Source of the DNA: Panicum virgatum
Lineage: Eukaryota > Streptophyta > Magnoliopsida > Poales > Poaceae
Length of the DNA stretch: 64,000 bases
Assembly (NCBI RefSeq): GCF_016808335.1
Contig: NC_053150.1
Location: 47,395,607-47,459,606 of the forward strand
Direction: 5' to 3'
In this document: positions 1 through 10,000 of the stretch, one piece after another
Layout of the letters: each line of letters opens with the position of its first letter
Position numbering within the stretch: position 1 is the first letter of the stretch
Program-made: the position numbers and the translations under genes
The notes under the pieces: generated by a model
The model's input: only the letters and a program-made list of their open reading frames with translations
The model's database searches: none
What the model was told of the DNA's origin: nothing

Positions 1-181
1 AATCGATCAGCCAGCTTTGACTTCAAATTTCGCTGAGCCCCAACAGTGTCAGCTTGCACAACAAATCCAAACCAAGCCAGAAACCACTCTCTGGGAAGAA
101 ATGAAACACCAGGACAACAGACCAACAGTGATTGGACAAAAGAGGCCGGGGTTCGAGGCCCGCTTATCAGATATGCCTTCC

Positions 182-1068
182 TAAGGCTTTCTCCAACCAT
201 TCCCCCCATCCAACTCCCCCCAAACGTACTATTTACTATATTTTACTACCTCCCTCCAAAAGATTCCTCCCCCTATAACTCCTTCTCTCCAACCATTCCC
301 CCATATCTATTCCCCCTATATACTATCACTCATTAACTAACTATTTATTTAACGTTTTTGAATTTAAAAAAAACATACAGTATTTATACTGTCATAATAC
401 GCATTATTATCGTGTTACGGGGCTCAAACGGGATTAATATCGTAAAGAAACGGTGTGATTAGAGATATAGGGGGAGTTTCAACTCTCCCCATACGTGGGG
501 GGAGTTTCAACTCCCCCCAATATACAGGGGAGCCATGGGGGGAGCCGTTGGAGGGCTTCCTCCCCCCAAAGCTCCCCGTACGTGCGGGGGAGGGAGCCTA
601 CAGGGCACCGTTGGACATCGCCTAAGGCTTTCTCCAACCATTCCCCCCATCCAACTCCCCCCAAATGTACTATTTACTATATTTTACTACCTCCCTCCAA
701 AAAATTCCTCCCTCTATAACTCCTTCTCTCCAACCATTCCCCCCATATCTATTCCCTCTATATACTATCACTCATTAACTAACTATTAATTTATCTTTTT
801 TGAATTTTAAAAAAATAATACAGTATTTGTACTGTCATAATACACATTATCATCATGTTACGAGGCTCAAACGAGATTAATATCATGAAGAAACGGTGTG
901 ATTAGAGATATAGGGGGAGTTGAAACTCACTCTATATATAGAGGGAGTTTCAACTCCCCCCATATATAGGGGGAGCTTTGGGGGGAACCGTTGGATCGGA
1001 TTTCCCCCCAAAGCTCCCCCTACGTGGGGTGGGGGGCCATATAGAGGGCACCGTTGGAGCAAGCCTAA
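182..1068. mobile_element. Tandem pair of Tourist-like (PIF/Harbinger) MITEs
   Basis: Two copies of about 438-440 bp lie head to tail (185-622 and 626-1065). Each starts GGCTTTCTCCAAC and ends in the inverse of GGCTTGCTCCAACGG or GGCGATGTCCAACGG. The trinucleotide TAA sits before copy 1 (182-184), between the copies (623-625) and after copy 2 (1066-1068), which fits the TAA target duplication of Tourist-like elements. The two internal regions are near-identical in the C-rich left part. They share the motif GGGGGAGTTTCAACTCCCCC, itself a perfect palindrome. No transposase is present, so this is non-autonomous. Confidence 0.75.
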
Positions 1069-1925
1069 GTCAGGGGCTAGTCCCTACCCTCTTTTCTGGA
1101 AAGAGATGGGTGAACAAATTTGGATTCGCCAAGAAAATCATTTGTCACAAGAAAGTGTTGATGTTTCGCGTGGAATATACCACTGTTCTCTGAATGAAGG
1201 TTTGAAGATCTGAAAGAAGCTGCTACATGGATCTCATTCTGGCCTCAGTCGCCTCATCAACACAACACCACCGGTGCTGAGAGCATGCTGCAAAGCCACG
1301 CTGTTTCTGTGGTCTCGCTTTACATAAACAACACTCCCATGGAACCGATTCTTGGCAGTGCCAGGCAACATTAGAGGGTACAGCAAAAAGAGGCATGCAA
1401 GTATAGCGGTCCAAGTACAATATCCTGCCGAGATGAGAGATGATGCATGGTGCCATGGCTGCTTTTTCTCCAGGTCATTCTCCTGAAAGGTGCATCTGCT
1501 TCAGATGTAAAGATCACAGTACCAGCAGCATGGACGGACCATATGGCAGAATTCAGAATTGAGCTAGACTATACTCTCATTAAACAAGTATATTATCAGC
1601 TAAAAATGGTATATATCAGCAGCCGGCAGATGGTATGCATGTTTCCAGTGATTATCCAAAAACTGAACAGAGCAAACTTCAGGATGAACATGGGATTAAA
1701 CATCAATTCCTCAACAAGCATACTGATAACTTCAAATTATGGAGGTCTACATGCCGCAACAGATGAGTTCATGGACAACCACAAAAGATATTAGTTGCCT
1801 GACGTTACAGGAGTTTCTTACACATCATACTGGAAGCTTGAAGCTAGCAAACCGCATGCAGCATCAGGCTTTCACCAGTTCCATCTCTCTGAGCGACTAT
1901 GATCGGTGGTGGTTTATTTGGCCTC
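1069..1925 (-). other. 3' flank / probable 3' UTR of the SPL gene
   Basis: This stretch lies just downstream of the SPL stop codon in the direction of transcription. A 115-codon plus-strand frame at 1447-1794 begins with a hydrophobic stretch resembling a signal peptide, but it has no recognisable domain and lies antisense to the expected 3' UTR. No polyadenylation site can be fixed by eye. Nothing else is recognised here. Confidence 0.4.
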
Positions 1926-2581
1926 CTAGAGCGACCAGTCCGATGTGTTGCTGGCCTGGTCGAATGTGCTTGTGGAGCCCTGATCGATGCGCGGCGCTGG
2001 CGCTGGCCTGCTTCCCTGCAGGGCAAGCTCGAGCTCACCTGAGAACTGGCCATGACGACTGCTAGAGCCAGAATGCACCTCATCAAGGGGGACTTCAGGT
2101 GGCAACTGAGGTGTCATGTTGCGCCCACCTGCGTGGCCCTGAGAGCCCATCCAGGGGCTCGGCATAATGTAGCTACTCGCCATGACGGAGGGTGCCACAG
2201 GGTTGCCATCAAAGCCCGCTGTTGCGGGCATTGACGCAGCACGGCTGTGGCCAGCACTTTGGGTAGTATCCCATGGCTGAGTTGACAGAAGAGAGAGAGC
2301 ACAGCTAGAGTCAGCGGGGACTCCTGCAAGACATCCACCAGGTGGGAGCTCCGGCCCAGGGAACACCGGTGGCCCTGATGAGGGGCTACCCTGGCTGCCA
2401 TATGAGTGGGCACCATATCCTGCTATTGCACTGTGATGATGAGGATCTAAGCTTGATTGCCACTGCATACTACCAGGCACCCTTTCCCCAGGCTGAGCCG
2501 CCTGCCACCCATCCCTCATGCTGCTTGGAACCCTTGGGTATGAGAAATCCAACAGAAAGCTTCTGAACCTGCCAGGCTCTC
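1926..2581 (-). CDS. SPL: SPL exon 3
   Basis: Starts after CCAG (2585-2582) and continues [20 protein letters not shown], which is diagnostic of this SPL clade. Stop TAG is at 1928-1926. Intron 2 is only 91 bp (2582-2672) and includes a run of about 13 A/T. The exon carries the miR156 site and the variable C-terminal region. Confidence 0.93.
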
Positions 2582-5500
2582 CTGGATTTGAGCACACGAA
2601 CATTAGCAAAGGCCAAAAAAAAAAAAAGGTGGCAACCACGCCACAAGGTAGGAAAATAGGAGGCTTTGTTACCACCCAAGGATGCAGCAAGACGACCATA
2701 GCGTGATGCAAGAGGTCCAGCAGGCGGCCTCCTCCGGCGTTCATTGTGGCCCATAAGGCGTCTGCGGCAACTGCGTTTTTGTTGGTCAAATTCATGCAAC
2801 TGGTGGAACCTGCAGTTTATGTGAAAAGAGAAATGATGATTCAAGCTTTCTATATAAATTTGAAGGGTGAGGAACAGTAACCAAACTTTATTGTTAGCGT
2901 GTGTGTATGGGCTGTAGCTGCGCCGGCCTCCCTGGCTGTGCGCTTCCCCTCAGGTTAGGTAGATGGTATTGGATTACGCGAGGATCTCCTTTGATTGGTA
3001 TTGTTTCTATAAACCAAACCCTAGGACTTCCTTGCCTATATTTGTACAAGAGCTTTGCCTCTCCATTATCAATTATTTTCCCGAGCCATATTCGCTTACA
3101 TTTATGACGGTATACATGTTGCAATATCCAGATCTCAAAGTCTAAGTGCAAATAGATACTAACTCCATCCAAATTTAGGACAAATTATTTAATTCAAAAA
3201 ATGAACTAATTTGCTTGTCCTAAATGTCATCCATTTGAGAACAGAGGGAGTATTTTCTTTATATAGAATGTAAACTGAGCAGAAAATAAAAAATATACAG
3301 ATAAAGCATACATCATAATAACAATAAAGTTTAAGTGCAGCTTAATAACAGGATATAGCAAGTTCAAGAATTAACTTATAGTGTTAGCTTATCCTACTAG
3401 TAACATGCATAGCATTCATGACATAGATATGGAAAACCACACTATAGGTCAAAGCCAATGGCAATGCTATTAAAGATACTAGATGAATTCCCCGCGCGTT
3501 GCTGCGGGAATATTTGGATCATATCAAAAAATGCTGGAACAATTGTTGAGTGAGTACACAGATATAAAGAGGGCCATGCATACATGTCAAGAAGTGAAAG
3601 ATGGATCTCTTTAGTACTATGTTGAACATAGAAAGAAAATCAGTGACAAAATAATTGGAACTCAGGTGAAACCTTAAAGTTGGTCACTTCAGAGAGGCAT
3701 GCTAATAAATTAGACACTGGATGTAAAGAAAAAAAAATAAGTAAAAGGTCAATTAAATGCTAGCATATGAAATTCCTAACTTTATATAATGCTACCTTGA
3801 CCTTCTGAAAAAGAGAGCTGGTTCTCGTGCTCTAGAGATACAACTTGCCAATTTAGAAAATAAGAATTTCAGGCAAACAATGGTTTTTTTTTATCTAGCT
3901 GCATCAACATAAGGAGGGTCATCAGATGATTAAAAAAATTTCCCTACTAAAATTACAATAAGAATAGATGAAGAACTACATATATTGGAAGGAATTGTCG
4001 TTGGAATATTTAGATGGATAACCTGGGTATATAAGGAACAACATCAATGCGGTAGATCGAGTATGTTGTGATGTGGCCATGGCAGGAAACTTGTTGCTCC
4101 TGCACGCCTGCTGAATTGACCAAGCGAGCATACATGAATCCCATCATCAAGGCCATTGGAGAACTGGGGAGTGATGAAAGGGTCCAGAGGTTGATCTTAG
4201 ACGCATGTGCTAGGAGAATAGAGAAACACATCGGTAATTATATACTACTATGATTCTTAGTAGCTGCAATCTGTGGCTTTACTGAAAATTGGAATGGATG
4301 AGAAGTTGGAGAGACGTGGTGGCTGACTATTTGATTCGTTGTCCATGGAAGGCACGCCCAAGGGGCAAATGACGTGAGTGGGAAGGAGAGCATTTTGTTC
4401 CCCTTTAATTGTTGGCAGATAGGAGCACGTCAAGGCACGAAGGAGTGGGAACGTGGATGATTGATGGAGTACTAATGCCATTAGTGCCATTAGCTGTGGT
4501 GGTCTCTTGATCTGCCAATATGCTGAGTAAAGAAGAGGGGAGGCTCTTAATCTGCCAAAGGTGCTGAGTAAAGAAAGGGGCTGAGAAAACAATCGGATGG
4601 TTAAAACAATATGGATGATATGAGGTTTGAGAAATCTAACGGTTTAGATTTAAGTGATGATGTGGCTTTATGTGGTTGCAGCAAAATCAGAGTTAATGAT
4701 GTTTAATGGGTTCCATCTATATAGGATATATAGATTCCTCTTCTTCCTAGGCAAGTGTTCTGCACATTCATTAAAGATCAAACTCTATCGTTATGGCTTT
4801 CATAATTGCATCGATGCATCCAGTCATGGTTTTTAAGTCGTCGCCTAGGCATCGCCTTGGCGTCCAGGCGGAAATCGATTCCTGGCGTACCTCATGCGTA
4901 TGGCGTCCAGAGTCGTCGCCTAGGCGGCTATGGCGTCGATTTTTCCGCAAGGCGAGCGCCGCACGGACAATATTGCGAGCGCGCACGGGTGAAAAGTGGG
5001 GCTGCGGGGCTGCGCGGGAAGGGTTGCGCGCGCGGGAATCGGCAGCAGCGGCGCGCGTTGGGAAAAAGGGGGCCGCGGGGCCGCGCGGGAGGGTTTCGCG
5101 CGCGGGAATCGGCAGCAGCGGCGCGGACGCGCGTACACCTCCCGTCGTGATGTGTCTGGTGAGGTAGCAGATTTAGAAATAGAGGGAAAAGGAGAGGGCG
5201 GGTGGCCGGCGGCACCTCGAATCCTCAAGCGGCGACGGGTCGCGGCTGCTCCAATCCAGCGTGCCTGCTCTCCAATCCCATGGCTCCAGCCCCTTCTCCA
5301 ATCGATCTGCCTCTTCTTCCTCTTCTCCAACCAATCTGGGCGGATTCCCTCCACTCCCTCTCCATCCAAGAGCTCCTGGTTGTTCTTCCGCCTCCCTGCC
5401 AGCACCCCCTCCCGCGGCTGCACAGGTTCCTCTTCCTCTCCTCTTCTTTCCCTCTGCTCAGTTGTTTTTGCTTATGCTAGTGCTAGGTTGCTAGCGCGTC

Positions 5501-7845
5501 TGCTTGTGCTTGGAATTGGTGCTCTTCTCTGCTGATACTTGCGTGAATTTGTAGTGTGTGCCTGTCTGATGCATGTGCTCTGCTCTGCTTTTGCTTATGC
5601 ATGTGCGTGTGCTGCCTTTTGCTTGGCCTGTGTGGGTTGCCTTTTGTTTAATGACTGTGTGCTCCTAGTGTAGTATATGAATCTCTATGTTCTGCTTGTT
5701 GTTCTGTTCAGTTAGGAAACAGTGCCTAATTGTTTATGTTTGTGCTACTCTGTTCTAAATGAGGGTACGTGTATGGCGTCGCCTCTAAGGCGCCTTATTC
5801 GCCAAGGCGTCCGGAAGGGGGTGGGTCGCCATACCTCGCCTTACCACCTTAAAAACAATGATCCAAACTAATAAAGGAAAAAGAGAAAGGAACCATGTGT
5901 ACGTTAAACAAGACTGTAATCATTCATAGAGATGTGAGATGTTGGGTTTACCACAACAATACACATCCGCCAATGAATTGTCCTAGTGTGGAGGCAGGTG
6001 TCCTTCACAAGAAAGCTTTTGGTCCAACTTAGCTTTTCTAATGACGCATTAGGACAGTAGTTATTGCTATACTTGGCTATGTCGCATTATGGATTAGCAC
6101 AGCTCAAATCCAGAATTGAGTCAATACTTTCTTTTGATGGTGATGCAAGGACGGCCTTGCATGTACTAAAGCACAAGGTTGCTGTTGTCACTCTGTTATA
6201 ACAATACTGACCACTCAGTTATAATGCCCGACCTCCTTTTCCAAAAAGAAAAAGCCCAACCTCCTTATAATTATTTTTCTAAAAAAAATGTAGTCTCTTG
6301 TCTTTCTCAGTTCCCCCCTCCCTACTGCTAGAAATTTGCATGGCAAACAAAATGGAAAAAAACAGTCATCAACATAACCTTGAGTACCAAATATAATATA
6401 GAGGACAAGGACCAGAAACTTTGCTTTAAAATGAGATGTTTATCGAATATAAGACAGGGAGATTAGTTAGCTACTGGTTATGTTAATACCACTTGTTCTT
6501 TCATCCCCTCTTTCATGTTCAAACCATTAAGGTGTCAAATAGCTGGAATTTTCTGTGGAGTCCCAAAGTATCGGCAGTGAAAATGAAATTGGTATGCTAT
6601 GTGTATACTAATTATGAAACATGTTTTCTTTCGAACAATAATTATGAAACATGTTGTTCCAGAGACTATCGATTTATGAAATTAAACTAACAATAGCTAT
6701 ATACCTGAAAGGACTAGAAGGGTGAATAAACTAAACTGGTCAAGTAACAGAAGATATAATATTTAAAACTTGTTTGAGGCACTAAACATTTAATACTATC
6801 TCACTTTACAAGTTGTAACACTTAGAATACAGTGGCAAATGCTAGTTCTTTGATCTTTCTCCCTGTTCTTCCTTAGGGGACCACTGACAATACTGATCAT
6901 GCCGAATGCAAACTTCATATACTAATGACTAATTTACTGACTGGCATCATTGAGATACTAAGTTAACTCAGGAATCTAATGCAAAGCAAACTGACAGGCA
7001 GGCAGGCTGAGTCACATCACTCTATCATACATACGAGCATCCATCAACCTACCAACTTTAAAGTTCTCATGAGCACCATTCAAATGAAACATAAAAGTAT
7101 AATACCAAAGCAAGTTTTTGTACTTTTTTTTTCAAAACAGCAGATATCACAAAACAGTTGTTATAGACGGAAGCTCCATCATCAACCTGGGCTAAAAGTC
7201 CTTCGAAAAAAACAAACATGTGCTAACATATTACATTATTACTAGATAGCGCATCTAATGTAATGTGCCCATAAACCTTGAATTTGTTTTTTAAATTTCA
7301 TGTAGTCTCCATAAGCCCTAAAGAACAAAAGAATTAAAAAAACACAGGGAGCAGAGCAAATGCACGAAAATGCCAACTTAAAATAAATCTAAAAGAATGC
7401 TGGTGCAGCAGCAGCAGCAGAGAGGGAGAGAGAGGAGAGTAATGGCGCGTAACCTGCTGCACTGCTGGCAGAAGCGCTGCTCGATGCCGTTGACGACGAC
7501 AAGGGGAGCCTTGGAGTGCATGGCACACACCTTGTGGCGGCAGTGGTAGGTCTTGGCGCCGGTAAGATCCACGTTGCACCCCTCCACCTGGCACCGTGGG
7601 GGCGCCGACGAGCCGGCCGCCCCGCCGGCCGCGCCCCTCCCCCTCCTGCCGGCGGCCGCCCTGGGCGGCGAGGCGGACGGCGGCGGCAGAGGCTCGCTCG
7701 CGCCGCTGGCACTGCCACCGCTGCTGCCGCTGCCGCTGCCGCTGGCGCCGGCGTCCTCGAAGTAGATCTTCTTGCCGAACTTGAGCCCGTGCAGGTGGTC
7801 GTCCCCGCCCCCGCCGCCGCTGCCGCCGGCACTGGCAGCCTCCAT
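1926..7845 (-). CDS. SPL: SPL (SBP-box) transcription factor, miR156-regulated, OsSPL7/14/17 type
   Basis: Three exons join in frame: 7845-7454, 2809-2673 and 2581-1926 (392+137+656 bp; 394 aa plus stop). All junctions are GT/AG. The SBP domain covers about residues 83-160. Zinc site 1 is C85, C90, C107, H110; zinc site 2 is C126, C129, H133, C145; the basic NLS is KRSCRRRL...RRRR (142-158). The N-terminus has the clade motif [13 protein letters not shown] (19-31). The C-terminus has [11 protein letters not shown] and ends DWSL, as in rice SPL7/SPL14. The start MEAASAGG was chosen because family members start with a short acidic/Gly-rich leader; an in-frame ATG at 7929 would add 28 residues. 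SBP proteins bind GTAC cores in the nucleus. This clade controls tillering and inflorescence branching in rice and maize (known of the family, not shown here). Which paralogue this is cannot be settled by eye. Confidence 0.93.
2283..2302 (-). promoter_or_regulatory. miR156 target site
   Basis: The mRNA-sense sequence is GTGCTCTCTCTCTTCTGTCA, the canonical miR156/157 site of SPL transcripts. It pairs with the miRNA at all but one position. It encodes the conserved ALSLLS (residues 271-276). No base changes of the kind that release the gene from miR156 are seen, so normal age-dependent silencing is expected. Confidence 0.92.
2673..2809 (-). CDS. SPL: SPL exon 2
   Basis: Begins after an acceptor CTGCAG (2815-2810) and codes [18 protein letters not shown] and the rest of the SBP domain and NLS. 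It ends before the donor GTAAC (2672). It is 137 bp long. Relative to the usual family sequence it has QLHEF for QLPEF and RRLMGHN for RRLAGHN. These are conservative changes that leave all zinc ligands in place. Confidence 0.9.
2890..3150. repeat. Possible copia LTR remnant
   Basis: On the minus strand the block has a purine-rich stretch followed by text typical of copia LTRs (GGCTCGGGAAAATAATTGATA, then CAAGGAAGTCCTAGGG). No terminal TG/CA pair or target duplication could be fixed. This is judged on general resemblance only. Confidence 0.25.
3157..3252. mobile_element. Stowaway-like MITE remnant
   Basis: The left end is TACTAACTCCATCC and the right end is the inverse of TACTCCCTCTGTTC, flanked by TA. 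Subterminal inverted copies of TTAGGACAAATT and AATTTGCTTGTCCTAA are visible. The element is about 96 bp, shorter than most family members. Confidence 0.5.
3479..4734 (-). mobile_element. Candidate non-autonomous Helitron
   Basis: In minus orientation the element would start TCTATATATCC (4734 downward) and end in a hairpin, CCCGC...GCGGG (about 3509-3492), followed after about 8 nt by CTAG (3482-3479). It is flanked by A on the 5' side and T on the 3' side. Helitrons insert between A and T without duplication, and this hairpin-plus-CTAG 3' end is common in grass Helitrons. No Rep/helicase is present. An exon-like fragment lies inside (4101-4235). The 3' end is more secure than the 5' end. Confidence 0.5.
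4101..4235 (+). pseudogene. Exon-like gene fragment inside the Helitron candidate
   Basis: An open plus-strand stretch codes a fragment containing [16 protein letters not shown], followed by a basic/helical run ending IEKHIG. It is followed directly by a plausible donor, GTAATT (about 4235). The composition looks like a real helical protein exon and not random AT-rich DNA. The parent gene is not recognised. Capture by the Helitron is inferred from position. Confidence 0.3.
4826..5860. mobile_element. hAT-like non-autonomous element with GC-rich body
   Basis: The ends are inverted copies of ATGGTTTTTAAG and CATTGTTTTTAAG, followed by subterminal GGCGTCGCCTAGGCG-type palindromes on both sides. 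Imperfect 8-bp flanking repeats (ATCCAGTC and ATCCAAAC) are consistent with hAT insertion. Within the body, the GGGAATCGGCAGCAGCGGCG unit occurs twice (about 5033 and 5104). A CT-rich stretch near 5270-5450 looks like a plant 5' UTR/leader. Several overlapping GC-rich frames exist, none with a domain. Confidence 0.5.
7454..7845 (-). CDS. SPL: SPL exon 1
   Basis: Codes residues 1-130 and two bases of codon 131. It contains zinc site 1 and the first two cysteines of zinc site 2 (RFCQQCS). The exon ends AG|GTTACG at 7454/7453. Codon 131 (AGG, Arg) is completed by the first base of exon 2. The intron position between CSR and FH is the conserved SBP-domain intron. Confidence 0.93.
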
Positions 7846-8570
7846 TGCTGCCCCCGGCCCTCGAGTCCCCGTCCCCGCGGCGCGAAACGAACGAAGCGCG
7901 CGGCGGCGATGACGAGACCGCAGCCGCAACGGCGGCGGTGTTGGTGGTGGTTCTTGGGTCCCCCTCTTCTCTCCTCTCCTCCAAGAGGGAGGAAAGAGAG
8001 GGAGGTGGCGAAGGAGAGGGACAACAGCGGCGCCTTGCCCTTAAAATAATTCCCCTGTGCTCTCTCTCCGACTCTTCCCCCTCCCTCCACACTGTGCGCG
8101 TGTGACCCTGTGTGTGAGTCGTGTGACAGCGAGTGAGAGAGGGAGGCTGGTGCTCCCTCACTCTCTCTCCCTCGCGACGATCCCGCGCACGGCCTCTCAC
8201 ACACGCACACGAACCGGCCTAGCTACCCGTGCCAACGCCAGCTACCTTTCCTCTTTCCTCTCGTTTTCCGGCCGGCTCGGTGGGCAGGTGGCTGCGCGCT
8301 TGCTATGCTTGGTATGGCGGCCGAGCCGATGCCTGGCGGCCGCCTGCTGCCGGGGTTTTTGTAGGCCGCCGGATCCGGGCTGGCGCACGTGGGGGGGGGG
8401 GGGGGGGGGGGCGTATCGCGAGCGAGGGAGGGGTTGATTTACGGGAGGCTGTGCGCCTGTGCCCGACGGCCCGGCCGTGACAGCGAGCGAGTGGCATGCC
8501 ATGGCGCCCTGCACCGGGGCACAGTGCCGCCACAGCCCTGCCCCCCTGCCCCAGTTATCAAATCACACAG
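7846..8570 (-). promoter_or_regulatory. SPL 5' UTR / core promoter region
   Basis: GC-rich DNA immediately upstream of the SPL start. It contains CT/GA-rich stretches (about 7960-8010 and 8120-8180) of the kind common in plant 5' UTRs. No TATA box is evident. A 21-base G run lies at 8391-8411. Long frames on both strands here are products of the base composition. Confidence 0.5.
8391..8411 (+). repeat. Uninterrupted G21 homopolymer
   Basis: Twenty-one consecutive G on the plus strand (C21 on the SPL template sense), about 0.55 kb upstream of the SPL start codon. Such tracts can form G-quadruplexes and are prone to length change and to sequencing error. Confidence 0.9.
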
Positions 8571-8574
8571 GGAG

Positions 8575-8830
8575 AAAAAAAAATAACGAACTTATTTTTT
8601 CTGTCCTAAAATAATTGTAACTATAGAGTTCAAAATTTATCAAAAAAATTGTAAATTTTGACCTACCTACCATAAAAGACAAGATAATTTCGAAAGATTA
8701 TTTCCACAAAAGACAACTAACATCTTATTCATTTATTATAAAAATGAGATATTTTTATAATTTTACACCTAGTATTGTTTTACGTGTTTGATCCTGAAAT
8801 TATGTTTATTTTGAAACGGAGGGAGTATTT
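8575..8830. mobile_element. Degenerate Stowaway-like MITE
   Basis: The right end is GAAACGGAGGGAGTA (near 8815-8829), the inverse of the classic Stowaway terminus TACTCCCTCCG. A left counterpart (TTCTGTCCTAAAATAATTG) is visible near 8599 but degraded. The interior is AT-rich. Confidence 0.45.
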
Positions 8831-8848
8831 TTCTCTCCCTCGGTTCAG

Positions 8849-9079
8849 GGCGTGTTTAGTTCGCGAAATGTTTTGGATTTGGCTACTGTAACTTTCATTT
8901 TTATTTGGTAATTAATATCGAATTATGGATTAATTAGGTTCAAAAGATTCATCTCATCATTTATAGCTAAACTGTGTAATTAGTTACTTTTTTAAATTAC
9001 TATATTTAATACTTTATAATATGTCCAAAAATTTGATGTGACCGAAAATCTTTGAAATTTTTTGGGAACTAAACATGGC
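8849..9079. mobile_element. MITE with GTGTTTAGTTC termini
   Basis: The left end is GGCGTGTTTAGTTCGCG and the right end is GGGAACTAAACATGGCG, which are inverted copies. The interior includes the family core GATTAATTAGGTTCAAAAGA. It is about 230 bp. A clean target duplication was not found. Confidence 0.6.
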
Positions 9080-9168
9080 GTCTGTGACACCACCCTGCGT
9101 CACTGAGAGGATAGAAAGAGAGTGAGGCAACGCAGCAGTAGCAGGCCATGAATGAATGAACAGCGCAG

Positions 9169-9392
9169 GGCGTTTAGTTCAAAAGAAAGTTTGTGCAGTA
9201 TCTGTTACATCAAATTTTTGGACACATGTATGGAGTATTAAATATAGTTGAAAAAATAATTAATTACATAGTCTAACTAATTCATAAGAGATGAATCTAA
9301 TGACGCTAATTAATCCATGATTGGATATTAATTATCAAATAACAACGAAATGTGCTATAGTATCCAAACCCAAACTTTTTTTACCAACTAAG
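9169..9392. mobile_element. MITE related to its left neighbour
   Basis: Begins GGCGTTTAGTTCAAAAG and ends with ACCAACTAAGAG. The interior includes AGATGAATCTAATGACG and CTAATTAATCCATGATTGG, the same core as the 8.85-kb and 9.39-kb elements. The termini are less well preserved than in its neighbours. Confidence 0.45.
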
Positions 9393-9738
9393 AGTTTGTT
9401 TAGATCCCAAAAATTTACAACAAAAAACGTCACTTCGAATGTTTGGACACATGCTTGAACTATTAAATAAAATTTATTTACAAAACTTTTTGTATGGATG
9501 GGTTATAAATCGCCAGACGAATCTAATGAGCCTACTTAATTCATAATTTACAACAGTAATGCTACAGTAACTATTTGTTAATTATAAATTAATCATGGAT
9601 TGATTAGACTCATTAGATTCGTCTCGCGATTTACAATACATCCGTGTAAAAGGTTTTTATAAATAAACTTTATTTAATACTTTAAATTAATAAGATTCTC
9701 TTTCAAATTTTTTTTTTCAAAATGATCTAAACACATCC
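9393..9738. mobile_element. MITE with TGTTTAGATC termini
   Basis: The left end is GTTTGTTTAGATCCC and the right end is the inverse of GGATGTGTTTAGATCA. The interior contains the inverted core pair CCAGACGAATCTAATGAG and CATTAGATTCGTCTCGCG separated by a short AT-rich loop, so the whole element folds back on itself. Confidence 0.6.
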
Positions 9739-9828
9739 TAAACACCCCTGCGTGTGTTGGCCGCAGTGACGGGCCAGCCCAGCACTCCAGCAGGCCGCTG
9801 CTGCAGAGTGCAGACACAGGTGCTCGCG

Positions 9829-10000
9829 CGGTTTTTTTATTTTTTTATTTTCGTTTTTTATAAAAATATATTTTCGATTTGGAAATTTATTGGAATATAT
9901 CCGACCGCCCGGCTGCCGGGCGGCCGGGACCATATTCCTGTAAATTTCCAAATCGAAAATATATTTTTATAAAAAACAAAAATAAAAAATAAAAAAACCG
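9829..10000. mobile_element. 172-bp foldback derivative of a MULE family
   Basis: A near-perfect palindrome. The left arm runs CGGTTTTTTTATTTTT to CGATTTGGAAATTTA, the right arm is its inverse, and the arms meet at CCGCCCGGCTGCCGGGCGG. The arm sequence matches the outer TIRs of the MULE at 30950-35863, so this is a miniature of that family with everything internal removed. Flanking GTGCTCGCG and GAGCTCGCT match at 7 of 9 positions and may be a decayed 9-bp duplication. Confidence 0.7.

Larger units (their letters stand above)
2810..7453 (-). other. SPL intron 1 (4.64 kb) loaded with transposon insertions
   Basis: Bounded by GTTACG at 7453 and CTGCAG at 2810. It contains a possible LTR remnant (2.9-3.15 kb), a Stowaway-like remnant (3157-3252), a Helitron candidate (3479-4734) and a hAT-like element (4826-5860). 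From 5861 to 7453 it is AT-rich sequence in which nothing further is recognised. A large first intron is usual for this clade; the insertion load is particular to this allele. Confidence 0.85.

Noticed and set aside
1447..1794. 115-codon frame with signal-peptide-like start
   Set aside because: Antisense to the SPL 3' region, no domain, ordinary length for chance.
4920..5535. Alanine/arginine-rich frames near 5 kb
   Set aside because: They lie in the GC-rich body of a hAT-like element and overlap in several phases; no domain.
7389..8210. Long overlapping frames on both strands around SPL exon 1
   Set aside because: GC-rich composition keeps all phases open; only the frame with the SBP domain has family residues.
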